From assembly GCA_030705725.1 (NCBI GenBank), contig JAUZPW010000013.1:1-14645 (forward strand): a DNA stretch of 14,645 bases. Reading direction: 5' to 3'. The notes below the pieces were generated by a model, which saw nothing but the letters and a program-made list of their open reading frames with translations, made no database searches and was not told the DNA's origin. This document shows, piece after piece, positions 6,627 to 13,312 of this stretch. The translations under genes were made by a program, and so were the position numbers. The stretch comes from Bacillota bacterium. GTDB taxonomy: Bacteria > Bacillota > Clostridia > Oscillospirales > Butyricicoccaceae. The first letter of the stretch is position 1. Each line of letters opens with the position of its first letter.

Positions 6627-7785
6627 GCCGAGGCTGTTGTTGTTATGCTTATGCATCGCGGCGTTCACCGGCTTCTCGGGCTGCCTCAGATCGACTGAAA
6701 TAAGCGACCTGCCCCTGACCCTCGGGTTAGGAGTAGATAAAAGCGACGATCCGGCGGGTTTTAAGATTATTGCCCAGATAGCGAAGCCTTCCCAGCTAAA
6801 AAATCCTGCGTCTGGAGGAGGCGGAGGCTCCTCCGAGCCTGCTTACGCCAATTTTGAGAGCGGCGGGGAAACGATTTTTGACGCGATACGAAACCTGACG
6901 AAAATGATAGGAGACAGGATTTTCGCGTCGCACAGCGAAGTTCTGCTGTTCGGCAACGGCATTGCGAGGGAGGGCATGCGCGATTACATTGATTTTTTCT
7001 TAAGGAACCCGGATGTACGCCCTTCGGCTTATATTATAGTAACGCAGAGCACCGTCAAGGAAATAATGGATTTGAAGCCTCTTTTGGAAAACGTACCCGT
7101 TACCAGTTTAAAACGTATTCTAAAAACGCAGGAATTCACATCGGAAACCGCAAAGGTAACGCTCATCGAGTTTACGTCCTGTCTTATGAGCAAAACGAAA
7201 TCCGCGGTAGCTCCCGTTGCCGGCGTTGCGGAAAACGGCGGAAAAAAAGCAGCTTTCATTTCAGGGCTTGCAGTTTTCAAAAATTATAAACTGGCGGGAA
7301 CGTTTAACAGAAAAGAAACGCGCGGTCTTCTGTGGGTTTTGGATAAAATAAAAAAGGGCATTCTCAACGTTCCGAAAAAAGAGGACGGTAAGAAAATAGC
7401 CATAGAGATAATAAGCTCAAAATGTAAAGCAATTCCCGAAATAAAAGGCACGAAATTACGCGTGCACATAAAAATAAGGGAGCAGGGCAGCCTTTCCGAG
7501 CAGCCCGTCGGCGATGATTTTATAAGCCTTGACGGTCTTGAATACCTTAAACAGGCACAGGCCGACGCAATAAAAGACGAGATAATGAGCGCGTTTAATA
7601 AGTCCGTGGAGCTTAAAACCGACCCGTTCGGCTTCGGAGAGCTGCTGCATAAAAAATATCCTAAAGAGTGGAAAAACATGGAGCAATACTGGGACAGTCT
7701 TTACCCAACGATCGAACTCGTTTTTGATATAAAAACGTCCTTGGTAAAAACCGACGCCATTACAAAATCGGTCTCGCCGGAATAG
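6616..7785 (+). CDS. gerKC: Spore germinant receptor C subunit, lipoprotein (Ger(x)C family)
   Basis: A 389-residue lipoprotein. The signal peptide MKIKPRLLLLCLCIAAF is followed by a lipobox FSGC with Cys23 as the lipidated residue, so the mature protein is anchored on the outer face of the inner spore membrane. A glycine-rich loop (residues 67-71) precedes ETIFDAIRNLTKMIGDRIFASHSEVLLFG, typical of the N-terminal domain of Ger(x)C. I chose the ATG at 6616, not the in-frame ATG at 6592, because GGGAGG at 6605-6610 sits five bases upstream and because this start gives a clean signal peptide. The gene overlaps the end of the A-subunit gene by 11 bases, suggesting coupled translation. It works with the A and B subunits in one receptor. 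Confidence 0.93.
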   Translation: MKIKPRLLLLCLCIAAFTGFSGCLRSTEISDLPLTLGLGVDKSDDPAGFKIIAQIAKPSQLKNPASGGGGGSSEPAYANFESGGETIFDAIRNLTKMIGDRIFASHSEVLLFGNGIAREGMRDYIDFFLRNPDVRPSAYIIVTQSTVKEIMDLKPLLENVPVTSLKRILKTQEFTSETAKVTLIEFTSCLMSKTKSAVAPVAGVAENGGKKAAFISGLAVFKNYKLAGTFNRKETRGLLWVLDKIKKGILNVPKKEDGKKIAIEIISSKCKAIPEIKGTKLRVHIKIREQGSLSEQPVGDDFISLDGLEYLKQAQADAIKDEIMSAFNKSVELKTDPFGFGELLHKKYPKEWKNMEQYWDSLYPTIELVFDIKTSLVKTDAITKSVSPE

Positions 7786-7812
7786 CTTAATACCGGACAA
7801 GGGGAATAAAAA

Positions 7813-8916
7813 ATGAATCTCGAAAAAGGCAGAATAACCGGACGCCAGTTTGCGTTTCTTTTGGCCGGGTTCATTCAGGGCTCTATTTTTCTTCTGTCGT
7901 TTGTCACCAATCTGACAAAACATGATACCTGGCTTGCGCTGCTTGCGGCGGTCACGCTGATTATCCCTTATACAGCCGTTTATTTTACCATATCAAAGAA
8001 ATTTCCCGATAAGAATATTATTCAGATAAACGACGAAGTTTTCGGGAGATACCTTGGTAAAATTATATCGCTTTATTATATCATCTATTTTAATATAATT
8101 CTGTCGCTAAATCTGAAGGATCTTGGCGGTTTTTATTCGTCGTATCTTATTCAGGATCAGCCGGTTGATTATTTTACAGTAGTTTTTATAGCGGTTTTAT
8201 CGTATCTTCTATGGAAAGGCATCGAGAATCTCGCGCGGCTTGCTTATTTGTTCGTGGGGGCTGCCTATTTTATAATTGTTAGCACTACTTTGATGCTGAT
8301 GCCCCAGATGCAGCTTTCAAATTTTTTACCGGTGTTTGATGTAAGCGTAAAGGATTTTGTTAAAGGCGCGCATCTCATCGCCTCTCTTCCCTACGCCGAA
8401 ATGATTACTTTTTTAATGATAACTCCGGCTGTCAACGATAAAAAAAGCCTTGTTAAAAACGCATATTTAGGTTTGTCTTTGGCTTCCGTCAGTTTTTTTA
8501 TCGTTGTTTTCCGAGATACCGCGGTTTTGGGAAATCTTGAACCCATTTTAGCTTCCCCGGCGTTCGAGGCGGTAAGGCTTATAAATATAACCGGCATTTT
8601 CACCAGAATGGATATACTGATCGGTGTCGGGAATACTCTGCTGGTTTTCCTGAAATGCGGCGTATTCTTTTACGCCTCGGTTTTGTCCGTAGCGCAGTTT
8701 TGCGGCCTGAAGGATTATAAAACCGTTATTTTCCCTCTTGGCGTCCTGTCCGTCGTTTTGGCGTCGGCGTTATACGAATCGACGATAGACAATATGGTGG
8801 TAACCCAGATTACGGAAATACTGAGCACCATGATGCTTCAGTTTATCATACCTCCCGTCACCCTTCTGGTCGCTAAGCTCAGGAAGCTGCCCGGGAGGGA
8901 GGCCGTAAAAAATTGA
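7813..8916 (+). CDS. gerKB: Spore germinant receptor B subunit, APC-type permease fold (GerAB/GerB family)
   Basis: A 367-residue polytopic membrane protein with about ten hydrophobic segments, starting with FAFLLAGFIQGSIFLLSF and ending in a basic tail KLRKLPGREAVKN. The opening MNLEKGRITGRQFAFLL and the general pattern are those of the GerAB/GerB family, which has the amino acid-polyamine-organocation transporter fold; in B. subtilis GerAB binds the germinant. Length and topology are normal. AAGGGG lies about eight bases before the ATG, and the gap from the C-subunit gene is 27 bases. Its stop codon TGA overlaps the TTG start of the next small gene (TTGA at 8913-8916). The germinant bound is not readable from the sequence. 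Confidence 0.92.
   Translation: MNLEKGRITGRQFAFLLAGFIQGSIFLLSFVTNLTKHDTWLALLAAVTLIIPYTAVYFTISKKFPDKNIIQINDEVFGRYLGKIISLYYIIYFNIILSLNLKDLGGFYSSYLIQDQPVDYFTVVFIAVLSYLLWKGIENLARLAYLFVGAAYFIIVSTTLMLMPQMQLSNFLPVFDVSVKDFVKGAHLIASLPYAEMITFLMITPAVNDKKSLVKNAYLGLSLASVSFFIVVFRDTAVLGNLEPILASPAFEAVRLINITGIFTRMDILIGVGNTLLVFLKCGVFFYASVLSVAQFCGLKDYKTVIFPLGVLSVVLASALYESTIDNMVVTQITEILSTMMLQFIIPPVTLLVAKLRKLPGREAVKN
8893..8902 (+). promoter_or_regulatory. Ribosome binding site that decides the TTG start at 8913
   Basis: The double Shine-Dalgarno run GGGAGGGAGG lies inside the end of the B-subunit gene and ends ten bases before TTG 8913. It is as strong as any in the operon and supports the small downstream frame as a real gene. 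Confidence 0.65.
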
Positions 8917-9125
8917 TTTTTTTAATAAGCGTTTATGCTTTATTCGCGCTGCTCGAGTTTCCGGATTTAATAAGAAAAAAGCACTGGCGTGATCTCGCAG
9001 TTTTTTCGGCTTTATACGCTGCAACGTTTGTGCTTGCCTTTTTATACGTAAAAGGCGTAAAAATCCCGAGCCCTATGAGATTAATGCATAAACTGATAGT
9101 CGAAAAATGGCGCATACCTTACTAA
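8913..9125 (+). CDS. Small two-helix membrane protein, likely germinant receptor D subunit
   Basis: A 70-residue protein with two hydrophobic segments: residues 2-17 (IFLISVYALFALLEFP) and about 28-46 (LAVFSALYAATFVLAFLYV), separated by a charged stretch DLIRKKHWRD and followed by a basic tail. It begins with TTG, whose last two bases form part of the B-subunit TGA stop, and is served by GGGAGGGAGG ten bases upstream. Small two-helix proteins of this size encoded next to receptor operons are known in Bacillus as D subunits that modulate germination; position, size and topology fit, though I cannot show homology by eye. It would insert in the inner spore membrane beside the receptor. No clear terminator follows in 9126-9270. 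The alternative is an unrelated small membrane protein, but operon placement makes a receptor role the best reading. Confidence 0.68.
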   Translation: MIFLISVYALFALLEFPDLIRKKHWRDLAVFSALYAATFVLAFLYVKGVKIPSPMRLMHKLIVEKWRIPY

Positions 9126-9270
9126 ACTTTACGACGATTTCAGGCGAATTCAAATGAATAATAAATTATTTCCATTTTTTTCTTGTTTTTTACCAAGTTT
9201 TGTAATATAGTCAAGTAAGAATATTAATATTTCAACAAACAAAAAGTACGGTTATTAATCTGCGCTTTCC

Positions 9271-10065
9271 CTACAGAATAAATTTCTCGATAGCGTAGGC
9301 GACGCCGTCCTCATCGTTTGATAAGGTTACAAACCCCGCCTTCTTTTTTATTTCCTCCGGCGAATTTCCCATGGCGATCCCAAGGCCCGCATGTTCTATC
9401 ATGGAAAGATCGTTATAGTTGTCGCCGATTGCGATCGTCTCTTCCCTTTTGATTCCGAAAATAGCGCCTATTTTTTCCATCGCCGCCCCCTTTGAAACCC
9501 CGCTGTCGAAAAATTCGAGAAAAGTGGGCTGTGATGTGCAGAATGTAACTCCGCCCTCAAGCCTGCTGCGCAGAAAGCTCTGGTAGGATTCCATTCTGGA
9601 GGCGTCGTCTATCCAGATGATTTTCGTTACGCCGTCTTTTATAAGCTTCTCCTCGTTTTCCATCAAGATTGCTTCCATATTTGACAATTCAGAATATTTG
9701 TAAGCTCTTTCGTTTAGCTTGCTTACATAAAGCCTGTTTTGCGACCACGCTATAATAGTCGTGTCAAACTCCCTGCCCCATGTCAAAACCTTTTTCGCGT
9801 CCGACGCCGAAAGGCACTGTTCGTAAAGTATTTTCCCTGACTTCCCCATTACGACCATTGCTCCGTTATACGTTGTGAAAGGGCTGTCCAGATTCAGTAC
9901 ATCGTTGTATTTAAGGACTCCCTGAATCGGCCTGCCGGTGCAAATCGAAAACAAAACGCCCTTTTCGACGGCTTTTTTAATAGCCTCGGCATTTTTTTCC
10001 GTTATTTTTCCCTGACTGTTTAACAGCGTGCCGTCCATATCAACCGCTATGAATTTATATTTCAT
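9271..10065 (-). CDS. Cof-type HAD-IIB family phosphatase
   Basis: A 264-residue cytoplasmic hydrolase of the haloacid dehalogenase superfamily, likely acting on a sugar phosphate, flavin nucleotide or similar small phosphate ester. Motif I is VDMDGTLLNS with the nucleophile Asp9 and the acid/base Asp11; motif II is CTGRP with Thr43; motif III includes SKG with Lys192; motif IV is GDNYNDLSM with Asp215 and Asp219. The large cap between motifs II and III (about residues 85-185) marks type IIB. All catalytic residues are present and length is typical. The minus-strand ribosome site GGGAG lies about eight bases before the ATG. It is a single-gene unit with its own promoter (10095-10124). The substrate cannot be predicted. 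Confidence 0.93.
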   Translation of the reverse strand: MKYKFIAVDMDGTLLNSQGKITEKNAEAIKKAVEKGVLFSICTGRPIQGVLKYNDVLNLDSPFTTYNGAMVVMGKSGKILYEQCLSASDAKKVLTWGREFDTTIIAWSQNRLYVSKLNERAYKYSELSNMEAILMENEEKLIKDGVTKIIWIDDASRMESYQSFLRSRLEGGVTFCTSQPTFLEFFDSGVSKGAAMEKIGAIFGIKREETIAIGDNYNDLSMIEHAGLGIAMGNSPEEIKKKAGFVTLSNDEDGVAYAIEKFIL

Positions 10066-10094
10066 CTTAAATCTCCCTTAAAACATCTAAAAAC

Positions 10095-10124
10095 AGTATA
10101 GTGGATATTAATATAAATTTGCAA
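10095..10124 (-). promoter_or_regulatory. Sigma-A promoter of the HAD phosphatase gene
   Basis: On the minus strand TTGCAA (plus positions 10119-10124) and TATACT (10095-10100) are 18 bases apart. The -10 box is about 30 bases upstream of the ATG at 10065. Both boxes match the vegetative consensus well. Confidence 0.6.
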
Positions 10125-10196
10125 GGAAAAAGCCAAAAAGCGGGTTGGAAGGAGGTTAACGAACCGGTCTCAAGCAAAATAAACGGTAAAATTGTA

Positions 10197-10225
10197 TAGA
10201 CAATCCGGCCGATAAAGTATATTCT
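10197..10225 (+). promoter_or_regulatory. Possible promoter of the PQ-loop-like gene
   Basis: TAGACA (10197-10202) and TATTCT (10220-10225) are 17 bases apart, 43 bases before the ATG at 10268. The match is moderate. The rest of the 10066-10267 gap holds the divergent HAD promoter and an unexplained GGAAGGAGG at 10147-10155 with no start codon after it. Confidence 0.35.
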
Positions 10226-10267
10226 AGTAAAAGTAAAAATCTATATACTTTATTTTAAGGTGATAAA

Positions 10268-10546
10268 ATGAGCCGGCTGTTGGAAGCAATCATGGTAATA
10301 AGTTTCGGTTTATCCTGGCCAATCTCCATCGCGAAATCGCTTAAGGCAAAAACCGCGAAGGGAAAGAGCATCCTTTTCATTTTGTTTATTATTTTCGGAT
10401 ATGCCTGCGGCATAGCGGGCAAAATTGTTTCCGGCGATATAACATACGTGTTTTTCTTCTACATACTAAACTTCCTGATGGTTTCTTTCGACGCCTGTCT
10501 GTATTTCAGGAACAGTAAACTTGACCGTCGTTCGGCAAAAAATTAG
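10268..10546 (+). CDS. Small three-helix PQ-loop / SemiSWEET-like membrane protein
   Basis: A 92-residue membrane protein with three hydrophobic segments, about 5-24, 35-53 and 58-81. The first helix ends in GLSWPISIAKSLKAKTAKGKS (residues 14-34), which follows the PQ-loop pattern: a helix-breaking proline pair region, then K-S-x-x-x-K-T-x-x-K-S, then a second helix. Here the usual PQ dipeptide reads WP. A single three-helix unit of about 90 residues is the size of a bacterial SemiSWEET, which works as a dimer to let sugars across the membrane; the substrate of this branch is unknown. The ribosome site AAGGTGAT directly precedes the ATG with about five bases between. It lies 62 bases before the ComFB gene, with no terminator between, so the two may be co-transcribed. 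Confidence 0.65.
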   Translation: MSRLLEAIMVISFGLSWPISIAKSLKAKTAKGKSILFILFIIFGYACGIAGKIVSGDITYVFFFYILNFLMVSFDACLYFRNSKLDRRSAKN

Positions 10547-10608
10547 TTTCTTTTCAAAATTCCTTGAAACATTGGGGAATAATTTAAATATTGAAGGAGT
10601 TATACTTT

Positions 10609-10908
10609 ATGCAATCGGACATGCTTACGAAAAGTAACGAAAACGATTTTATTCTTGTTAATATAGTTGAAGAGCTGGTGAAAAAAAAAGTGGAGGAAAT
10701 GATCAAGACTATAGATATGTGCCAGTGCCGCAAATGTGTACTTAACGCCTGCGCCATAGCGCTTAATTCGCTTAATTCAAGATATGTGACGACCACAAGG
10801 GGCGCGCTGATCGCCGAAATTCAGAATATGAACCTTGATTACCAGGCGGATGTTATAGTCGCCGTAACAAACGCCCTCAGGATCGTCAAAGACTGCCCTC
10901 TTCACTGA
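10609..10908 (+). CDS. ComFB family protein
   Basis: A 99-residue soluble protein. NIVEELVKKKVEEMIKTIDMCQCRKC (about 18-43), then ALNSLNSRYVTTTRGALIAE and YQADVIVAVTNALRIV, is the ComFB pattern. Cysteines at 38, 40, 43 and 96 match the zinc-type cysteine set of the family; an extra Cys48 stands where an acidic residue is more usual. In B. subtilis comFB sits in the late-competence comF operon, but has little effect on transformation; members in cyanobacteria and elsewhere have been reported to bind cyclic dinucleotides. I chose the ATG at 10609, with AAGGAG about ten bases upstream, over the TTG at 10591, which lies within the ribosome site. No comFA or comFC gene is nearby. Confidence 0.85.
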   Translation: MQSDMLTKSNENDFILVNIVEELVKKKVEEMIKTIDMCQCRKCVLNACAIALNSLNSRYVTTTRGALIAEIQNMNLDYQADVIVAVTNALRIVKDCPLH

Positions 10909-10930
10909 TTCCGGTACTTAATAAAAAACG

Positions 10931-10970
10931 GCCGCTGCAAGCTTTAACTTTGCGGCGGCTTTGTATTTTT
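10931..10970 (+). terminator. Intrinsic terminator after the ComFB gene
   Basis: A 10-bp stem GCCGCTGCAA (10931-10940) with TTGCGGCGGC (10950-10959), containing one T-G wobble and a nine-base loop, followed by TTTGTATTTTT. Six A residues precede the stem, so it could also stop transcription of the convergent gene that ends at 10980. Confidence 0.88.
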
Positions 10971-10979
10971 ATATCGCTG

Positions 10980-11375
10980 TCAGAATTCGACCGTCCTCGG
11001 CTTCTCCGTGTAAGACTCAAAAGTCGCCTTGGCGTCCTTTAAGTATAAAACCACCATATTCCCGTCGTCGGGCGTATACATGTCCTTAAGCTCCGGGTTG
11101 TCTTCCAGCATTTTGGCCCTGACCTCGCGGTTATCGTCCAACACCGCTTCGGCTTCAACGCGTATCCACTCAAACTCCGGGGTCATTCCGCAGATTTCTA
11201 TTTTCGGATTATCCATGATCTGCTTAAAAACCTTTTTCCCGTTTTCCGTTACGAGATAAATTTTCCCGCCGAAGGCCGTTACGGCGCCGAAAGGCCTCAC
11301 TCTGGGCCGGCAGCCGTCTATAGTCGCAAGGTAGAAGGTACGTACTTTCCTTAAAAATTCAAGAACCTCATCCAT
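10980..11375 (-). CDS. Pyridoxamine 5'-phosphate oxidase-fold protein
   Basis: A 131-residue protein with the split-barrel flavin-binding fold. The start MDEVLEFLRKVRTFYLATIDGCRPRVRPFGAV is the typical first helix and strands of the small clostridial PPOX-like group, and VTENGKKVFKQIMDNPKIEICGM continues the barrel. These proteins probably bind FMN or F420-like cofactors; real pyridoxamine phosphate oxidase activity should not be assumed, since this group is shorter than PdxH. On the minus strand AAAGGGG lies about nine bases before the ATG at 11375. It is divergent from the AraC gene, with 159 bases between in which I see no firm promoter in either direction. Confidence 0.88.
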   Translation of the reverse strand: MDEVLEFLRKVRTFYLATIDGCRPRVRPFGAVTAFGGKIYLVTENGKKVFKQIMDNPKIEICGMTPEFEWIRVEAEAVLDDNREVRAKMLEDNPELKDMYTPDDGNMVVLYLKDAKATFESYTEKPRTVEF

Positions 11376-11534
11376 AATGTATTGCCCCTTTCCAAATTAA
11401 ATAATACTCCGGACATCAGGCTTAATCAATATCGGCCGTATGCTTAATAATCAAAAACTTGTGCCGGAACATTTCTCAGTTTTGCCAATGCAGTTCAAGA
11501 ATTAGAGTTAAAAAGCTGTTATTCTTTATACCGG

Positions 11535-12461
11535 GTGGTGGTTAAGACGCCAAGCAACGGCTCAGTTGAAGCGGTCAGACGCATGCAGACCTATATCGAA
11601 GAGCATCTGGCGGAGCCCATATCGCTTTCCGGGCTTTCTAAAGCCGCGGGTTACTCGCAGTGGCACAGCGAAAAAATCTTCAGGGAGCTAACCGGAAAAA
11701 CTCCCTTCGATTATATCCGGTCGCTGCGCCTTTCTAAAGCGGCCCTTATGCTGCGGGACGGCAGGCCCAAAATAATAGACGTGGCCTTTGATTTCGTTTT
11801 TGACTCGCACGAAGGCTTCACAAAAGCTTTTTCAAAGCAGTTCGGGCTTTCTCCCAGAAGCTATGCGAAAAACGCGCCGCCGATACCTCTTTTTACGCCC
11901 TACCCTGCGCATAACCGCCATACTTTCCGTAAGGGAGCAGTGATAGAAATGTCCGATACTAAAAACCTTAAGCCCGTGTTCATACAGGTTGTCGAACGTC
12001 CTGAAAGAAAGGCGCTGATAAAAAGAGGCGTCAAAGCCGCCGACTATTTTGAGTATTGCGGAGAGGTCGGCTGTTCAGTGTGGGGTCTGTTGTCAAGCGT
12101 GAAAGAAGCGCTTTACGAGCCTGTCGGCATGTGGCTTCCCGAAAAATTTATAAAACCCGGAACCTCCTCTTATATCCAGGGCGTCGAGCTTCCTTTGGAT
12201 TACGGCAAGCCGGTGCCGGACGGTTACGAGCTCGCAGAATTTCCGCCGTGCAGGATGATGGTTTTCCAGGGTCCGAAATTTGCCGATGATGATTTTGAAG
12301 ACGCGATAACTGATTTATGGGAATTTATAAAAACCTTTGATCCCGCTCTTTACGGTTATGAGTGGGCGGACGACGAGGCGCCGAGATTCCAGCTTGCCCC
12401 GATGGGCTACCGCGGATATATTGAAGCAAGGCCCGTAAAAGCGCTTAATCCCGTGAAGTAA
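11535..12461 (+). CDS. AraC-family regulator with GyrI-like effector-binding domain
   Basis: A 308-residue regulator. Residues 11-111 are an AraC/XylS double helix-turn-helix domain placed at the N-terminus (MQTYIEEHLAEPISLSGLSK, then FRELTGKTPFDYIRSLRLSK, and GFTKAFSKQFGLSPRSY). Residues about 145-308 are a GyrI-like ligand domain related to Rob and BmrR C-terminal domains (for example GVELPLDYGKPVPDGYELAEFP and GYRGYIEARPV). Proteins with this plan generally bind hydrophobic or cationic drugs or metabolites and activate efflux or stress genes. No ATG is available; GTG at 11535 or the next GTG at 11538 fits the usual family N-terminus, with only a weak upstream ribosome site. The targets are not obvious; the divergent PPOX gene is one candidate. 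It ends in its own terminator. Confidence 0.88.
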   Translation: MVVKTPSNGSVEAVRRMQTYIEEHLAEPISLSGLSKAAGYSQWHSEKIFRELTGKTPFDYIRSLRLSKAALMLRDGRPKIIDVAFDFVFDSHEGFTKAFSKQFGLSPRSYAKNAPPIPLFTPYPAHNRHTFRKGAVIEMSDTKNLKPVFIQVVERPERKALIKRGVKAADYFEYCGEVGCSVWGLLSSVKEALYEPVGMWLPEKFIKPGTSSYIQGVELPLDYGKPVPDGYELAEFPPCRMMVFQGPKFADDDFEDAITDLWEFIKTFDPALYGYEWADDEAPRFQLAPMGYRGYIEARPVKALNPVK

Positions 12462-12472
12462 ATTCTTGAATG

Positions 12473-12495
12473 GAGCAGCGAAAGCTGCTCTTTTT
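12473..12495 (+). terminator. Intrinsic terminator after the AraC gene
   Basis: Perfect 7-bp stem GAGCAGC / GCTGCTC with a GAAA tetraloop and five T residues. It lies in the 37 bases between the AraC stop and the convergent DUF5131 gene. Confidence 0.92.
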
Positions 12496-12498
12496 CTA

Positions 12499-13227
12499 TT
12501 AGGGCCTGCTCTTCGGATAAAATTCGATTCCCGCCCTGCGCGCCTGCTGGAACTGGAACTGCCTTTTTACTCTGTAAAGCTTCCCTTCCTTTAAGAATTT
12601 CGCGCCGGTCTGCTTAAAGTGAAACGGAACGTTAAAGATGACGCACTGCCGCCTTAATTCAAGAACCCAGTCGTAGTCGCAAGCTCTGGCGTCCTCCCCG
12701 GATTCCCCGCCGACGGTAACCCCGTCAATCCACGGGCCGAGATAAGGCGAGAGGTCGATCTTTTCTAAAAGCGGCTCGCATATAATGCTTTTTTTCTTTA
12801 TCGGAGCGTTAATGAAAATCGGAAGCCTGTAGTCCGCCCTGTCCTGATTTTCAACCGTGCAGCAGATATGAACGTTGTCATAGCCGTCCCCCCAGTCGGG
12901 CGGCAAACACAGGCTCAGCCTGTCGATTCTTTTTGTTATAAAGAAAAACGCAACGTCGGAGCGCGTTTTTATCATACTCCAAGCCTCTTCCCTCCACTCG
13001 TCGGCGTCCTCAAGCAGAAAATCCGAGGTAAAGCAGGTGTACAAAGTCTCACCCGGCTTTATTTTGTATTCTCCCGTCCGGTTCTTGCGGATGGGCAGGT
13101 TAAAATCACCCGTTTTCGCGACGACCGAGCTGTCCCTGCCGTGCCTTTCGTCGATTCGGTAGACATAGCAATGCGCGCAGCCCGCGCTTATTTTGTGACA
13201 GCCGTGCCACAAATTCCATGAAGCCAT
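12499..13227 (-). CDS. DUF5131 (phage Gp37/Gp68 family) protein, radical-SAM-like cysteine motif
   Basis: A 242-residue protein. Near the N-terminus, WNLWHGCHKISAGCAHCYV holds Cys10-x6-Cys17-x2-Cys20, the three-cysteine pattern of DUF5131, a group related to radical-SAM enzymes and possibly binding a 4Fe-4S cluster. Further landmarks are FFFITKRIDRL, NVHICCTVENQ and VTVGGESGEDARACDYDWV, all typical. No reaction is established. I chose the ATG at 13227 rather than one 17 codons upstream because GGAGGTGA lies four bases before it on the minus strand and because the family begins near this point. Divergent, 85 bases away, is the Ku gene, so a link with DNA repair is possible but only by context. 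The family name reflects phage homologues; no other phage genes are present here. Confidence 0.85.
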   Translation of the reverse strand: MASWNLWHGCHKISAGCAHCYVYRIDERHGRDSSVVAKTGDFNLPIRKNRTGEYKIKPGETLYTCFTSDFLLEDADEWREEAWSMIKTRSDVAFFFITKRIDRLSLCLPPDWGDGYDNVHICCTVENQDRADYRLPIFINAPIKKKSIICEPLLEKIDLSPYLGPWIDGVTVGGESGEDARACDYDWVLELRRQCVIFNVPFHFKQTGAKFLKEGKLYRVKRQFQFQQARRAGIEFYPKSRP

Positions 13228-13248
13228 GGCGTCACCTCCGACACGAAG

Positions 13249-13278
13249 ATTATACCATAAAACTGTAATTTTTTGCAA
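13249..13278 (-). promoter_or_regulatory. Sigma-A promoter of the DUF5131 gene
   Basis: On the minus strand TTGCAA (plus positions 13273-13278) and a perfect TATAAT (13249-13254) are 18 bases apart, with the -10 box 21 bases upstream of the ATG at 13227. No equally good promoter is seen for the divergent Ku gene in this 85-base region. Confidence 0.7.
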
Positions 13279-13299
13279 TTTGCAGGAAAGACTAAAAAC

Positions 13300-13307
13300 G
13301 GAGGTGG
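13300..13307 (+). promoter_or_regulatory. Ribosome binding site that decides the TTG start of the Ku gene
   Basis: GGAGGTGG lies five bases before TTG 13313. Reading from any upstream in-frame start would put this site inside the gene and add a non-conserved leader. Confidence 0.75.
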
Positions 13308-13312
13308 ACGCT

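Noticed and set aside
10147..10155. Strong Shine-Dalgarno-like GGAAGGAGG in the gap before the PQ-loop gene
   Set aside because: No ATG, GTG or TTG follows within a usable distance, and the downstream frames close quickly, so I cannot support a small gene here.
10194..10223. Possible sporulation promoter GTATA...GTATATT before the PQ-loop gene
   Set aside because: The -35 fits the sigma-G pattern, but the -10 lacks the CAT core at the 18-base spacing, so only a moderate vegetative-type reading was kept.
12499..13227. Prophage or mobile element suggested by the Gp37/Gp68 family name
   Set aside because: DUF5131 proteins are common on bacterial chromosomes. No integrase, structural phage genes, terminal repeats or attachment-like duplications are seen around it.
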